Positions 14,293 through 21,956 of a stretch of 23,704 bases of DNA are shown piece after piece (within the stretch, counting starts at the first letter, position 1; each line of letters starts with the position of its first letter). The stretch spans positions 1 through 23,704 of the forward strand of contig CAJTTO010000055.1 in assembly GCA_910579275.1 (NCBI GenBank). The letters run 5' to 3'. The DNA comes from an uncultured Lachnospiraceae bacterium. GTDB taxonomy: Bacteria > Bacillota > Clostridia > Lachnospirales > Lachnospiraceae. The notes beneath the pieces were generated by a model. It did not search any database. It was not told the DNA's origin and saw nothing but the letters and a program-made list of their open reading frames with translations. The position numbers and the translations under genes were made by a program.

Positions 14293-15640
14293 TTATAGTC
14301 CCTCCATTCCTTTTATTTTGCTGATTTGCTTCCTGCTTGATAAACCCTTTCGATTTCCACTTTCCCGACTGCCAGCGCAGAAACATAAACACTGCCCGCA
14401 CACACTCGTCACCTGCCAGCCCTATATAAGCGCCTACCGCAAGCAGATTCCAATGGATACCGAAAAGCCATGTGCCTCCCACCATGCACAGATACATAAA
14501 TGTAACCGCAATAATCGTAGTGTAAAGCGCATCCCCGCTTGTCTTTAACGCCTGCCCAAAAACCAGATTTGTCACGCGGCCGACTTCCAAAACAATATCA
14601 ATTGCCAAAAGTTTTCCCACCAAGGCAATCATTTCCGCATCATCCGTAAAAATCTGAATCAGGTAATCCGAGCTGAGCGCAAACACCGCCTCAAGCCCTG
14701 CCGCGACACATATCCCGATGCAGGCAGCCTTCTTGGTTCCCTTGTCACAGGCTTCATAGTCACCCTTGCCAATCCGCCACCCTGTCAAAATGGCATTTGC
14801 CTGTGCAAGCGCAGCACCCACACAGTAAGAAAAATTCGCTATCTGTGCCGCATACGACCTTGCCGTCACATTCATCCCCGCATCATCCATCTGGTTCAGG
14901 AAACGGATGGTAAGCGTCATTGCCACATTGTAAAACGCTGTCTCCATGGCGGAGGGCAGCCCTACCTTTATAATCTGCGCAAACACCTCCTTGTTTCCCA
15001 GCCGCTCCGGATCCTTATCCGCCTTGACCAGAAGCTTAGAAGCCACAATGACAATCGCAAGGTTTAAAAAACGTGATATTACGGTTGCAGCCGCAACACC
15101 GGCGACACCGCTGTGGAAGACAAACAAGAAGACTGCATTGAGACACAAATTCAGCACATTCGACAAAACAGTGGCAATCAGCGGCTGTTTCGTATACCCA
15201 AACGCCCTCAAATAACTTGAAAATATCGGAATCAGCGCATTCACAAAGCAGAAACCGCCCACAATCTTCAGATAAGTCTTTGCATAGCCCATCAGAAGCG
15301 GCGCCACGCCCACAATCTCCAGCACATTTCCCGAGAAAACAAACAAAAATCCAGAAAGCGCCACGCCAAGTACCAGATTCAGGACAGCCCCCAGCTGCCT
15401 TGCCTGAAATGCCACCCCGATTCTCTTTGCGCCAATGTATTGTGTCATCACGGCAATCATTCCGGATGATACAATACTAAACATGATAATGAATACATTG
15501 ATGTAAGTATTTGCCGTTCCAACGGCCCCTACCGCATTGTCGCCCACGGTGGACAGCATCATGGTATCTACCATTCCTGCCAGCATATAGCACAGTGTTT
15601 CCAATGCAATTGGTATAAATAACTTTGTTAACGATTTCAT
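14243..15640 (-). CDS. MATE family efflux transporter
   Basis: A 465-residue polytopic protein with about twelve membrane helices in two six-helix halves (about 5-205 and 215-423). It has MATE features: N-terminal ETLCYMLAGMVDTMMLSTVG (14-33) and the second-half repeat GLPSAMETAFYNVAMTL (227-243). Such proteins export organic cations, drugs or metabolites using Na+ or H+ gradients. The start has GAGGTG 10 nt upstream. It lies 32 bp after the GH13 gene and overlaps the GH3 gene by 50 bp, so all three are one operon. A drug-type exporter between two intracellular glycosidases is odd; it may export a glycoside aglycone or sugar, which is inference. The last 35 residues are polar and non-conserved in look. 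Confidence 0.92.
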   Translation of the reverse strand: MKSLTKLFIPIALETLCYMLAGMVDTMMLSTVGDNAVGAVGTANTYINVFIIMFSIVSSGMIAVMTQYIGAKRIGVAFQARQLGAVLNLVLGVALSGFLFVFSGNVLEIVGVAPLLMGYAKTYLKIVGGFCFVNALIPIFSSYLRAFGYTKQPLIATVLSNVLNLCLNAVFLFVFHSGVAGVAAATVISRFLNLAIVIVASKLLVKADKDPERLGNKEVFAQIIKVGLPSAMETAFYNVAMTLTIRFLNQMDDAGMNVTARSYAAQIANFSYCVGAALAQANAILTGWRIGKGDYEACDKGTKKAACIGICVAAGLEAVFALSSDYLIQIFTDDAEMIALVGKLLAIDIVLEVGRVTNLVFGQALKTSGDALYTTIIAVTFMYLCMVGGTWLFGIHWNLLAVGAYIGLAGDECVRAVFMFLRWQSGKWKSKGFIKQEANQQNKRNGGTINAKMDACIVSAGDSAR

Positions 15641-15672
15641 ATTCTGCCAGCACCTCGTTTTTCTTTCAGTAT

Positions 15673-17391
15673 CTACTTTACAAGCACAGCCGCCTCATAA
15701 CCTCCCAGGCTGCCCGCAAATTCCCTGCCATTTACAAGATTTTTCATGCCCTGCAGCTCCTGCAGCGCCACATTTCCTTTTTGTGTATGGAAAATCAATA
15801 CAATCCGCTGCTCGTCCAGTACCCTTTCCATATAAATAAGCCCGCTGTCATCCTTTACATACTGTTTGACAATCTCCCCCTCTGTCAATGCCGGATACGT
15901 ATGACGTATTCGAATCAGGGTCTGATAGTACTGAAACAACTCCTTATTCTGCCTGCTATCGTCCCAGAGCATACCGCGCCTGCAGTCCGGATCCGGACCC
16001 CCGTCCATTCCCACTTCATCCCCATAATATATCATCGGCATACCGGGAAGCAAAAGCTGCATTGCGGCTGCCAGCTTCTGTCTGTCCGTATCATGCCCGG
16101 CACTGTACAGAAACCTTGCCGTGTCGTGAGTATCAATAAAATTCCACAAATACCCCTCCAGCCCTTGATTCAGATTGCCTTTCATAAAGTTCAGGTTTCC
16201 GACAAATGATGACGCGGACATTTTTTGTGCCACTACCAAGTCAACTACCGCATGGTAGAACTGGTAATTCATAATGCTGTCCCACTCATCACCTTCCAGA
16301 AAATCACCGGCAAAATGCCAGATTTCACCGACAATTAAGGCATCCTTCTTCACAGCCTTGATTTCCCTGCGGAATCTTTTCCAGAACGCATGATGAATCT
16401 CATCCGCAACGTCCAGACGCCACCCGTCTATATCGCATTCCCGAATCCAGTACGATGCCACATCAATGACAAAATCAGCAGTTTCTTTATTTTGCAGGTT
16501 CAGCTTCGGCATTGGAGCCGCATAACTGAATGTCTTATAGTTTGGCTTTTTCCCCCACTCCATCACAAGGGGAAACTCATTGATATAATACCAATTTAGA
16601 TACTCCGACTGCTCTTTCTTCTCCATAACATCCTTGAAGGCAAAGAAGCCTACCCCCGAATGGTTAAACACGCCATCCAGAATGACATACATTCCAAGCT
16701 TATGTGCCTGTTCAACAAGCTCCTTCAAGTCCTCCTTGGTTCCAAATGACGGGTCAATCCGATAGTAGTCATCAATATTATACTTATGGCTGGAATCGGA
16801 GCTGAAAACAGGGGTCATATAAATCACATCCACCCCCAGATTCTTTATATAGCCCAATCGCTGGATGATTCCGCGCAGAGAACCTTTCAAATCAGCTGCG
16901 TGACCTATCGGGGACTGGTACCAGTCCTTGGCAGGAACTTCTTTGTCCGTGGCAAAGCGGGACGGAAATATCTGGTAAACTACCTTGTTTTTCGCCCAGT
17001 CAGGCAGTTCAAACAGTTCCTCCTCCCGAAGATTCTGCGGACAGTCAAACATCCTGTCAATGTCCGTGATGCACGTGTCATAAAAATTGTGATTGCCATA
17101 ATAGACAACATTGCCTGCCGTATCTCTTATTTCAAAAAAATATCGGAGACAGACCACATCAATATCCAGTATCTTCTCATAATAATCAATATAGTTGTCA
17201 GAACAGGCAGTCTGCATGGGATATTCCTGCCTTGTATCCATTAACTTGAGCGGCAGATATTTGTCCTGCACATGAAGAACCACACGTTCCACATCGCCCT
17301 TTTTGGTCTCAAGCCTGATCAAAAAGCGTCCTTTTTCTATTGCATAACAATACCGCTTATCCGCAAAATGTCTGATTGCCGCATACTCCAT
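15673..17391 (-). CDS. GH13 alpha-amylase family enzyme (neopullulanase/cyclomaltodextrinase-like)
   Basis: A 572-residue intracellular GH13 enzyme expected to split alpha-1,4 (and perhaps alpha-1,6) links of maltodextrins, pullulan or cyclodextrins. An N-terminal beta domain (about 1-120, CBM34-like by position) precedes the catalytic barrel opening with VVYQIFPSRF (137-146). Conserved regions are intact: DGVFNH (239-244), GWRLDVADE with nucleophile D327, VGEIWH with acid/base E356, and FIDTHD with transition-state Asp D423. MPKLNLQN (294-301) matches the region V motif (MPKLN) of the neopullulanase subgroup GH13_20. No signal peptide. GGGAGG lies before the ATG. It is the first gene of the GH13-MATE-GH3 operon, divergent from an AraC regulator. 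Confidence 0.93.
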   Translation of the reverse strand: MEYAAIRHFADKRYCYAIEKGRFLIRLETKKGDVERVVLHVQDKYLPLKLMDTRQEYPMQTACSDNYIDYYEKILDIDVVCLRYFFEIRDTAGNVVYYGNHNFYDTCITDIDRMFDCPQNLREEELFELPDWAKNKVVYQIFPSRFATDKEVPAKDWYQSPIGHAADLKGSLRGIIQRLGYIKNLGVDVIYMTPVFSSDSSHKYNIDDYYRIDPSFGTKEDLKELVEQAHKLGMYVILDGVFNHSGVGFFAFKDVMEKKEQSEYLNWYYINEFPLVMEWGKKPNYKTFSYAAPMPKLNLQNKETADFVIDVASYWIRECDIDGWRLDVADEIHHAFWKRFRREIKAVKKDALIVGEIWHFAGDFLEGDEWDSIMNYQFYHAVVDLVVAQKMSASSFVGNLNFMKGNLNQGLEGYLWNFIDTHDTARFLYSAGHDTDRQKLAAAMQLLLPGMPMIYYGDEVGMDGGPDPDCRRGMLWDDSRQNKELFQYYQTLIRIRHTYPALTEGEIVKQYVKDDSGLIYMERVLDEQRIVLIFHTQKGNVALQELQGMKNLVNGREFAGSLGGYEAAVLVK

Positions 17392-17415
17392 GATTGTTCC
17401 TCCCTTTCAAATATC

Positions 17416-17450
17416 GCTGCAATCCGTACCGTTCTGTCACAGATTGCAGC
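17416..17450. repeat. Inverted repeat in the GH13 leader
   Basis: GCTGCAATC (17416-17424) and GATTGCAGC (17442-17450) form a perfect 9-bp inverted repeat with a 17-nt spacer, about 25 nt upstream of the GH13 start. It could be a leader hairpin or a pair of protein-binding half-sites. Confidence 0.55.
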
Positions 17451-17464
17451 AGATTCCACACACT

Positions 17465-17499
17465 TATTGATAGAAGGAGCGTGTAAACCTTTATCAATA
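17465..17499. promoter_or_regulatory. Putative operator between the AraC and GH13 genes
   Basis: TATTGATA (17465-17472) and TATCAATA (17492-17499) are perfect inverted half-sites with centres 27 bp apart, and the similarity extends inward (AAGG/CCTT). They lie just upstream of the AraC -35. Their position in the divergent intergenic region suggests an operator, perhaps for the AraC protein itself. Confidence 0.45.
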
Positions 17500-17509
17500 G
17501 AGATGTTAC

Positions 17510-17538
17510 TTGTATTGTACGCTTATCTGCGGTATAAT
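17510..17538 (+). promoter_or_regulatory. Promoter of the AraC/cupin regulator
   Basis: TTGTAT (17510-17515), 17-bp spacer, perfect -10 TATAAT (17533-17538), about 50 nt before the regulator's ATG. The poor -35 suits a regulated promoter. Confidence 0.55.
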
Positions 17539-17594
17539 TCTTGTAATATATTCCTACTATTTTAACACAATCCTATTTTGAGGGGAGAAACCTT

Positions 17595-18476
17595 ATGGAC
17601 TACGCACCTTTACAGGAAACCAAAATACATGGAACCGTCACATTTCCATACAGTGTCTACCGCGGACGCATTCCGGAATGGATTCATTCGTTTCCTCTGC
17701 ACTGGCATGATGACTTTGAACTAATCTATTGTACCAGCGGACAGATGCAGGTCACACTGTGGGGACAGGCACATACACTCCGTGCACAGGATTTGATCGT
17801 TATTCTTCCTCACGCCGTGCACTCTATCGAACAGAGCAGCTCCGGAGACGGGGAATATTTCAACATTTTGTTCCACCCTTCCCTTTTCAAGGGTACCGAG
17901 GCGGATCCGTGCTATGATAAATATGTCCTCCCTTTTTTGAATGGAGAAAAGACAATGGACTGTTTTTATCCGGCTGCTTCTTCCTTCAACCAGACAGTGA
18001 CCCCCAGTATCTTATCCATGTATGACAACCGCAAGGAAAGCTATTCCACACTAGAGCTTGTCGTCAAGTCCAATCTTTTTCTCCTGCTGCACCACATGAA
18101 CCAGTACAGCACCACTGCCACAAGCGACAGCCGCTCCCTGCAATTGTCGTACAGCCGCCTGAAAAATGCCCTGTACTATGTACAGAAATTTTACGACCAT
18201 GATATTTCCATCCGTGAAGTTTCTGAGCAGTGCGGCTTTTCGGAAAGTCATTTCATGAAACTGTTTAAGGAATTGACAGGCATGAGTTTCAACGCCTACC
18301 TTGTGAACTACCGTCTCGAGCTGGCGGCAAAGCAGCTGTCGGGAACGGATTATAAGGTGATTGATATTGCCGAGAACTGCGGGTTTCACAACCACTCCTA
18401 CTTCACAAGGGCGTTTCAGAAAAAATACAAAAAAACGCCGCTTATGTACAGAAAAGCTGCACACATGGAAGGTTAA
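17595..18476 (+). CDS. AraC family regulator with cupin sensor domain
   Basis: A 293-residue regulator. The N-terminal cupin (about 15-100) has the pattern HWHDDFELIYCTSGQ (36-50) and LPHAVHSIE (71-79), typical of AraC_binding sugar sensors. Two helix-turn-helix units follow (about 190-290), with ISIREVSEQCGFSESHFMKL in the first and VIDIAENCGFHNHSYFTRAF in the second. GAGGGGAG lies about 7 nt before the ATG. It is divergent from the GH13-MATE-GH3 operon across a 203-bp region with two inverted repeats, and by analogy with similar loci is probably the sugar-responsive activator of that operon. The ligand is not known. Confidence 0.92.
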   Translation: MDYAPLQETKIHGTVTFPYSVYRGRIPEWIHSFPLHWHDDFELIYCTSGQMQVTLWGQAHTLRAQDLIVILPHAVHSIEQSSSGDGEYFNILFHPSLFKGTEADPCYDKYVLPFLNGEKTMDCFYPAASSFNQTVTPSILSMYDNRKESYSTLELVVKSNLFLLLHHMNQYSTTATSDSRSLQLSYSRLKNALYYVQKFYDHDISIREVSEQCGFSESHFMKLFKELTGMSFNAYLVNYRLELAAKQLSGTDYKVIDIAENCGFHNHSYFTRAFQKKYKKTPLMYRKAAHMEG

Positions 18477-18549
18477 TTCCACTTACTACGGCGTATTCTC
18501 TAAGGGCGGCTGTCCTCCGCAAAGGATTCTCCCTTCGGCGTGGCGCTGA

Positions 18550-18726
18550 CTCCGGTTGGTCAATAAACTTTATGACTTGGCAGCAATGCAAGACACAGTT
18601 CCCCCGACAGTCCGCGCCCATTACAAAAGTCTTTCCGCACACGCATCCGACTGCATAAAATGCGGTTCATGTGAAAAACGCTGTCCGTTTGGTGTACATA
18701 TTATCGAAAGAATGCAGGATAATTAA
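18550..18726 (+). pseudogene. C-terminal remnant of an iron-sulfur aldo/keto reductase
   Basis: A 58-residue open stretch just after an in-frame TGA (18547-18549) and ending in TAA. It contains TVPPTVRAHYKSLSAHASDC and a CxxCxxCxxxCP cluster motif (DCIKCGSCEKRCPFGV, residues 34-49) ending in IIERMQDN. This matches the C-terminal 4Fe-4S tail of a large aldo/keto reductase subfamily; the roughly 300-residue barrel that should precede it is absent. No ribosome-binding site precedes the only internal ATG (18586). It is best read as the surviving 3' end of a deleted gene. Its last 4 bases overlap the end of the convergent AraC gene. Confidence 0.7.
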
Positions 18727-19583
18727 TCTTTCTTTTTGACCGGAAGCCAGATTTCCGTATAATAGTTTTCGTCATTCACTCCATCAGGGTACTTATCCGG
18801 CGCATCGTACATCTCGACGCAGTAACCAGCCGCAAACTCGTAACTGTGCAGCGCCGGAAGCCATTCGGAAAATATCTTTTCATTGACCCCCTGCAAAGCC
18901 TGTGGAAGCGCACCCTTACATGGGAAAACCGCCCATGTGAACGCCGGAATTGTCCGTACCACAACCCCCTCCGGAATCTCCGCGGACGGATTATAAACGT
19001 CGGCAATCAAGTATTCAAACTGTTCATTGCCCATCTGTGGATCAATGTTGATTCCAAACATTCCGCATACATACTTTCCACCGCCCGATGCGTAATGTTC
19101 CTGCCAGAAGGCGGGAACACCCTCCTTTGCGTTTTCATAGTCAAACACTTTCGATACCGCTAAAACCGTGAAAGCCTCTTTGTCTGTAATTCTGTAATCC
19201 ATTGCATAACCACCTTTCAATGATATTGTTAATTGCAGCGGTGCGAATGCTTTGAGCATGGTCTTGTCCCTGCGCACAGCAGACGGCAAGTGTCCGTGAA
19301 ATCGGGTAAATGCCTTTGTAAAGCTGTCAGAGGAATCATATCCGTACTTCATGGCAAGCGTTGTCACGGTGACATCGCTGCTCAGCAGTTCTTCCCCAGC
19401 AAGTGCCAGTCTACGTTTTCTGATGTACTCGGTTATGGAATATCCGCACAAAATACTGAATCCCTTGTGAAAATAGAACGGGGAAACATTGACATGCGCT
19501 GCCACATCATGCATCGTAATCTCCTCAGTAATATGACTTTCGATATAACTGACCGCCTCCCTGACTGCCTCTGTCCATTCCAT
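18723..19583 (-). CDS. AraC family regulator with GyrI-like effector domain
   Basis: A 286-residue regulator of the Rob-like plan. N-terminal double helix-turn-helix (about 8-108; ITMHDVAAHVNVSPFYFHKG and VTTLAMKYGYDSSDSFTKAF) followed by a GyrI-like small-molecule-binding domain (about 129-284; begins DYRITDKEAFTVLAV, ends YYTEIWLPVKK). Such proteins bind hydrophobic or cationic compounds and often control efflux or detoxification genes. GAAGGAGG lies about 9 nt before the ATG. No obvious target gene adjoins it: on one side lies a reductase remnant, on the other a deleted nuclease-family gene, so it may act elsewhere or on itself. Confidence 0.92.
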   Translation of the reverse strand: MEWTEAVREAVSYIESHITEEITMHDVAAHVNVSPFYFHKGFSILCGYSITEYIRKRRLALAGEELLSSDVTVTTLAMKYGYDSSDSFTKAFTRFHGHLPSAVRRDKTMLKAFAPLQLTISLKGGYAMDYRITDKEAFTVLAVSKVFDYENAKEGVPAFWQEHYASGGGKYVCGMFGINIDPQMGNEQFEYLIADVYNPSAEIPEGVVVRTIPAFTWAVFPCKGALPQALQGVNEKIFSEWLPALHSYEFAAGYCVEMYDAPDKYPDGVNDENYYTEIWLPVKKKD

Positions 19584-19611
19584 GCTTATCAGCCTCCTTC
19601 GCTGTGATTAC

Positions 19612-19640
19612 AGTATACAAGTAAGCCATCACGCTGTCCC
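19612..19640 (-). promoter_or_regulatory. Putative promoter of the AraC/GyrI-like gene
   Basis: On the minus strand GGGACA (19640-19635), 17-bp spacer, TATACT (19617-19612, five of six). The start site would be about 22 nt before the ATG, leaving room for the ribosome-binding site. Confidence 0.45.
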
Positions 19641-19690
19641 GACATAATTTGCTTTCTTTTGTCTGTCGTACAACAGGTTTCGCGTCCTCT

Positions 19691-20157
19691 TCATGTCTCC
19701 CCTTCTGTTTCAAACGTTTCTGACATCACTTTACACCGCTTTTTGTAGCACGCAATCCCATACCGGTAAATGGTGTGTATGCCGTTTTCTATCAGTACGC
19801 TTTCATACCGTCTCTCATGAATCTGGCGCAGCGCCTCCTTGCAGCCTGCTTCAAACGTTCCGTTCTCTGCATACTTTATTTCGATGACAATTCCAATATC
19901 CTGCTGCCTGATTTCGATGCTGATATCGCTGTATCCCTCTCCCGACTCAGTATTTGACTTCACCAGCCATCCATCCATGAATGCCAAAAGCCCCAACAGT
20001 ATCCCATGATAAAAGTTCTCCTTCATCTCTTTTCTGACACCTGTGTCGCGAATACTGATGGTACTCCAGAGATACTCATTAAATCCTTTCTCGATTGCCG
20101 CGGTGTCGTTCTCCTGAAATCCTCAATTCCCATTGGCAGCCTTGCCTTCATTTCCAT
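19691..20157 (-). pseudogene. Internally deleted AAA-ATPase-like / PD-(D/E)XK protein
   Basis: Both ends of a DUF1703-type protein are present, but its AAA-like ATPase middle is missing. The 5' end keeps its ribosome-binding site (GAGAGAGG) and an N-terminus MEMKARLPMGIEDF (from 20157) typical of the family. About 45 bases in, homology switches in another frame to the C-terminal part (FNEYLWSTISIRDTGVRKEM, then KENFYHGILLGLLAF). That part still holds the nuclease-fold motif, with D in GYSDISIE and ExK in IEIKY. Intact relatives are above 500 residues, so about 350 residues are lost and the frame is shifted by one. The C-terminal 111 codons from ATG 20026 could still be translated, but a functional product is unlikely. 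Only the fold is known for this family, not a clear role. Confidence 0.75.
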
Positions 20158-20195
20158 ATGATACCTCTCTCCCAGCATTTAGCCCGTAACCTCCA

Positions 20196-20375
20196 TCACT
20201 TGGAACAATCTCTATTTCTTTCGTCCTTCTCTATAAAATCATTGTATCTTTTTAAGCCATGTATGTAAAGCAAAATCCTATAACAGTCCTGTCTTGTTTT
20301 TCCGTTACAGGCTTCACAATGCACCTCTGACACTATGTTATTGCAGAATCCCTGTCGTTTCACGATTTCCACCTT
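20196..20375 (-). CDS. Small cysteine-containing hypothetical protein
   Basis: A 59-residue ORF started by GTG at 20375, with GGGAGG exactly 7 nt upstream; an in-frame ATG at 20387 overlaps that site and is less likely. The sequence has five cysteines, among them HCEACNGKTRQDC (residues 19-31), which could bind metal, and a charged C-terminal half. No family is recognised. It is divergent from the serine hydrolase gene and lies 38 bp before the deleted PD-(D/E)XK gene, so it may be another remnant. Confidence 0.35.
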   Translation of the reverse strand, partial: KVEIVKRQGFCNNIVSEVHCEACNGKTRQDCYRILLYIHGLKRYNDFIEKDERNRDCSK

Positions 20376-20393
20376 TATACCTCCCATTGCTTA

Positions 20394-20402
20394 TGATATA
20401 AT
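20394..20402 (+). promoter_or_regulatory. Extended -10 promoter of the serine hydrolase gene
   Basis: TGATATAAT is a perfect extended -10 (TGN-TATAAT); the -35 region is poor (TTTATA at 17 bp). Transcription would start near 20409, 42 nt before the chosen ATG, which argues against the in-frame ATG at 20409. Confidence 0.55.
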
Positions 20403-20450
20403 ATCGTCATGACATTATTTATTACCAATTTTAGAAAGGCGGAACACAAC

Positions 20451-21914
20451 ATGCTCACATTTGAAAAAGCATCTCCCGAGGAGACTGGCATTCCCAGCGA
20501 ATGCATCGTTCGATTAACAGACAGACTGCAAAAACGACAGATTCCCATGCACAGCCTATTGCTCATGCACCATGACAAGCTAGTGTTTGAGGGATATTAC
20601 TCCCCCTTGACTGCAGACAGCCTGCACCGTATGTTTTCCATCAGCAAGAGCTTCACCTCCATCGCAATTGGTCTGCTTGCCGACGAGGGAAAACTCTCAT
20701 TAGAAGACCCTATTATCAAATACTTTCCCGAAAAGCTGCCCGAAAACTCTCCTGTCCACCCATGGATTGCCCAAATGACCATCAAGGATATGCTCATGAT
20801 GCGCTCATGCCACGCCGCGACCACCTACAAGCTCGACATGACATCAGACTGGGTGGCAAGCTTCTTTACCACACCGCCCACGCATCCGTCCGGAACACTG
20901 TTCCACTACGACACCTCCGCAGCACACACGCTCTGCGCACTTGCAGAAAAGCTGACTGGACAAGACATGCTTGACTATCTCAAGGAAAAGCTTGCTGTAC
21001 TTGGATTTTCAAAAGAGTCGTATATGATAAAAGACCCTTTTGGGGTCTCAATGGGTGGAAGCGGTCTGGTTGCACTTCCGATAGATCTGATGAAATTCGG
21101 CTACTTTATCGCGCACAGAGGGCTTGTCCTTGGAAAGCAGCTGCTCTCTTCCTCTTATATTGAGCTGGCGGTCTCCCCTCTGACGGCTACCTGCGTGACG
21201 GCGCCGCTTCCGAGCGAGGCACAAGGATACGGACTGCAATTCTGGCGCAACGAGCGGAATGGATTCACCTGTTACGGCATGGGCGGACAACTTATTATTT
21301 TCCTGCCTGATTATGAGCTTATCTGTGTGACAACCGCGGACACACAAAGCATACAGGGTGGGAACCAGCAGATTTATGATGCGTTATATGAGGAACTCCT
21401 TCCTTACATACAAGAGCAGGCACTTCCGCACAATGCAACGGCTGAAAAAACGCTTCACGAAACGCTTGTAACCCTTGCCATAAAACCACTGGAAAGCACG
21501 AAGATTCCCTCGGAATGTATTCGCACTGCAAATGGCAAGACCTTTTATGTACAGGATGAAACATCTGATTTTGATAACTTCAGCATTCGTTTTACAGATA
21601 ATGCCGGAACACTGTCATTTACCCACAAAGATACACCCTATGCCATTTCGTTTGGTATAGGTTCCATGCAGACAGGCAATTTTCCTATTTACGATTTGCA
21701 CTACGCGGCAAGCGGTGCATGGCTTCCGGACAGCACTTTGCTCATACGGGCACACATCATTGATGCCTATGTGGGCTGCGTACAGTTCCAATTAGCTTTT
21801 CGTGAAGACAGCCTGACCATATTTATGACCAAGAAAGAAGAAAGCCTGTTTCATGAGTTTCAGGGGCATCTCTACTGCAAAATGCAGCCAGAGGCAGCTC
21901 ATGAAACAACATAG
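20451..21914 (+). CDS. Serine hydrolase of the beta-lactamase / penicillin-binding protein fold
   Basis: A 487-residue protein with a class C beta-lactamase-like domain (about 10-320): SxxK motif S63-I-S-K66 in MFSISKSFTS, a tyrosine motif near Y153 (FHYDTSAAHT), and GMGGQ (276-280) in place of the KTG-type third motif. This family includes esterases, D-amino-acid peptidases and peptidoglycan carboxypeptidases. The C-terminal part (about 330-480) is a beta-rich domain of the kind seen in related proteins. No signal peptide or membrane helix is present, so it should be cytoplasmic and acts more likely as an esterase or peptidase than as a beta-lactamase. AAGGCGG lies 8 nt before the ATG; the upstream ATG at 20409 has no site. 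It is convergent with the kinase-regulator pair. Confidence 0.88.
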   Translation: MLTFEKASPEETGIPSECIVRLTDRLQKRQIPMHSLLLMHHDKLVFEGYYSPLTADSLHRMFSISKSFTSIAIGLLADEGKLSLEDPIIKYFPEKLPENSPVHPWIAQMTIKDMLMMRSCHAATTYKLDMTSDWVASFFTTPPTHPSGTLFHYDTSAAHTLCALAEKLTGQDMLDYLKEKLAVLGFSKESYMIKDPFGVSMGGSGLVALPIDLMKFGYFIAHRGLVLGKQLLSSSYIELAVSPLTATCVTAPLPSEAQGYGLQFWRNERNGFTCYGMGGQLIIFLPDYELICVTTADTQSIQGGNQQIYDALYEELLPYIQEQALPHNATAEKTLHETLVTLAIKPLESTKIPSECIRTANGKTFYVQDETSDFDNFSIRFTDNAGTLSFTHKDTPYAISFGIGSMQTGNFPIYDLHYAASGAWLPDSTLLIRAHIIDAYVGCVQFQLAFREDSLTIFMTKKEESLFHEFQGHLYCKMQPEAAHETT

Positions 21915-21956
21915 AACCACCTGTATACAGCGCCCGCAAGGCAGATTTCCGGCGGC

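Noticed and set aside
21915..21956. Bidirectional terminator between the convergent serine hydrolase and kinase genes
   Set aside because: No stem with a T-run was found in the 42-bp gap.
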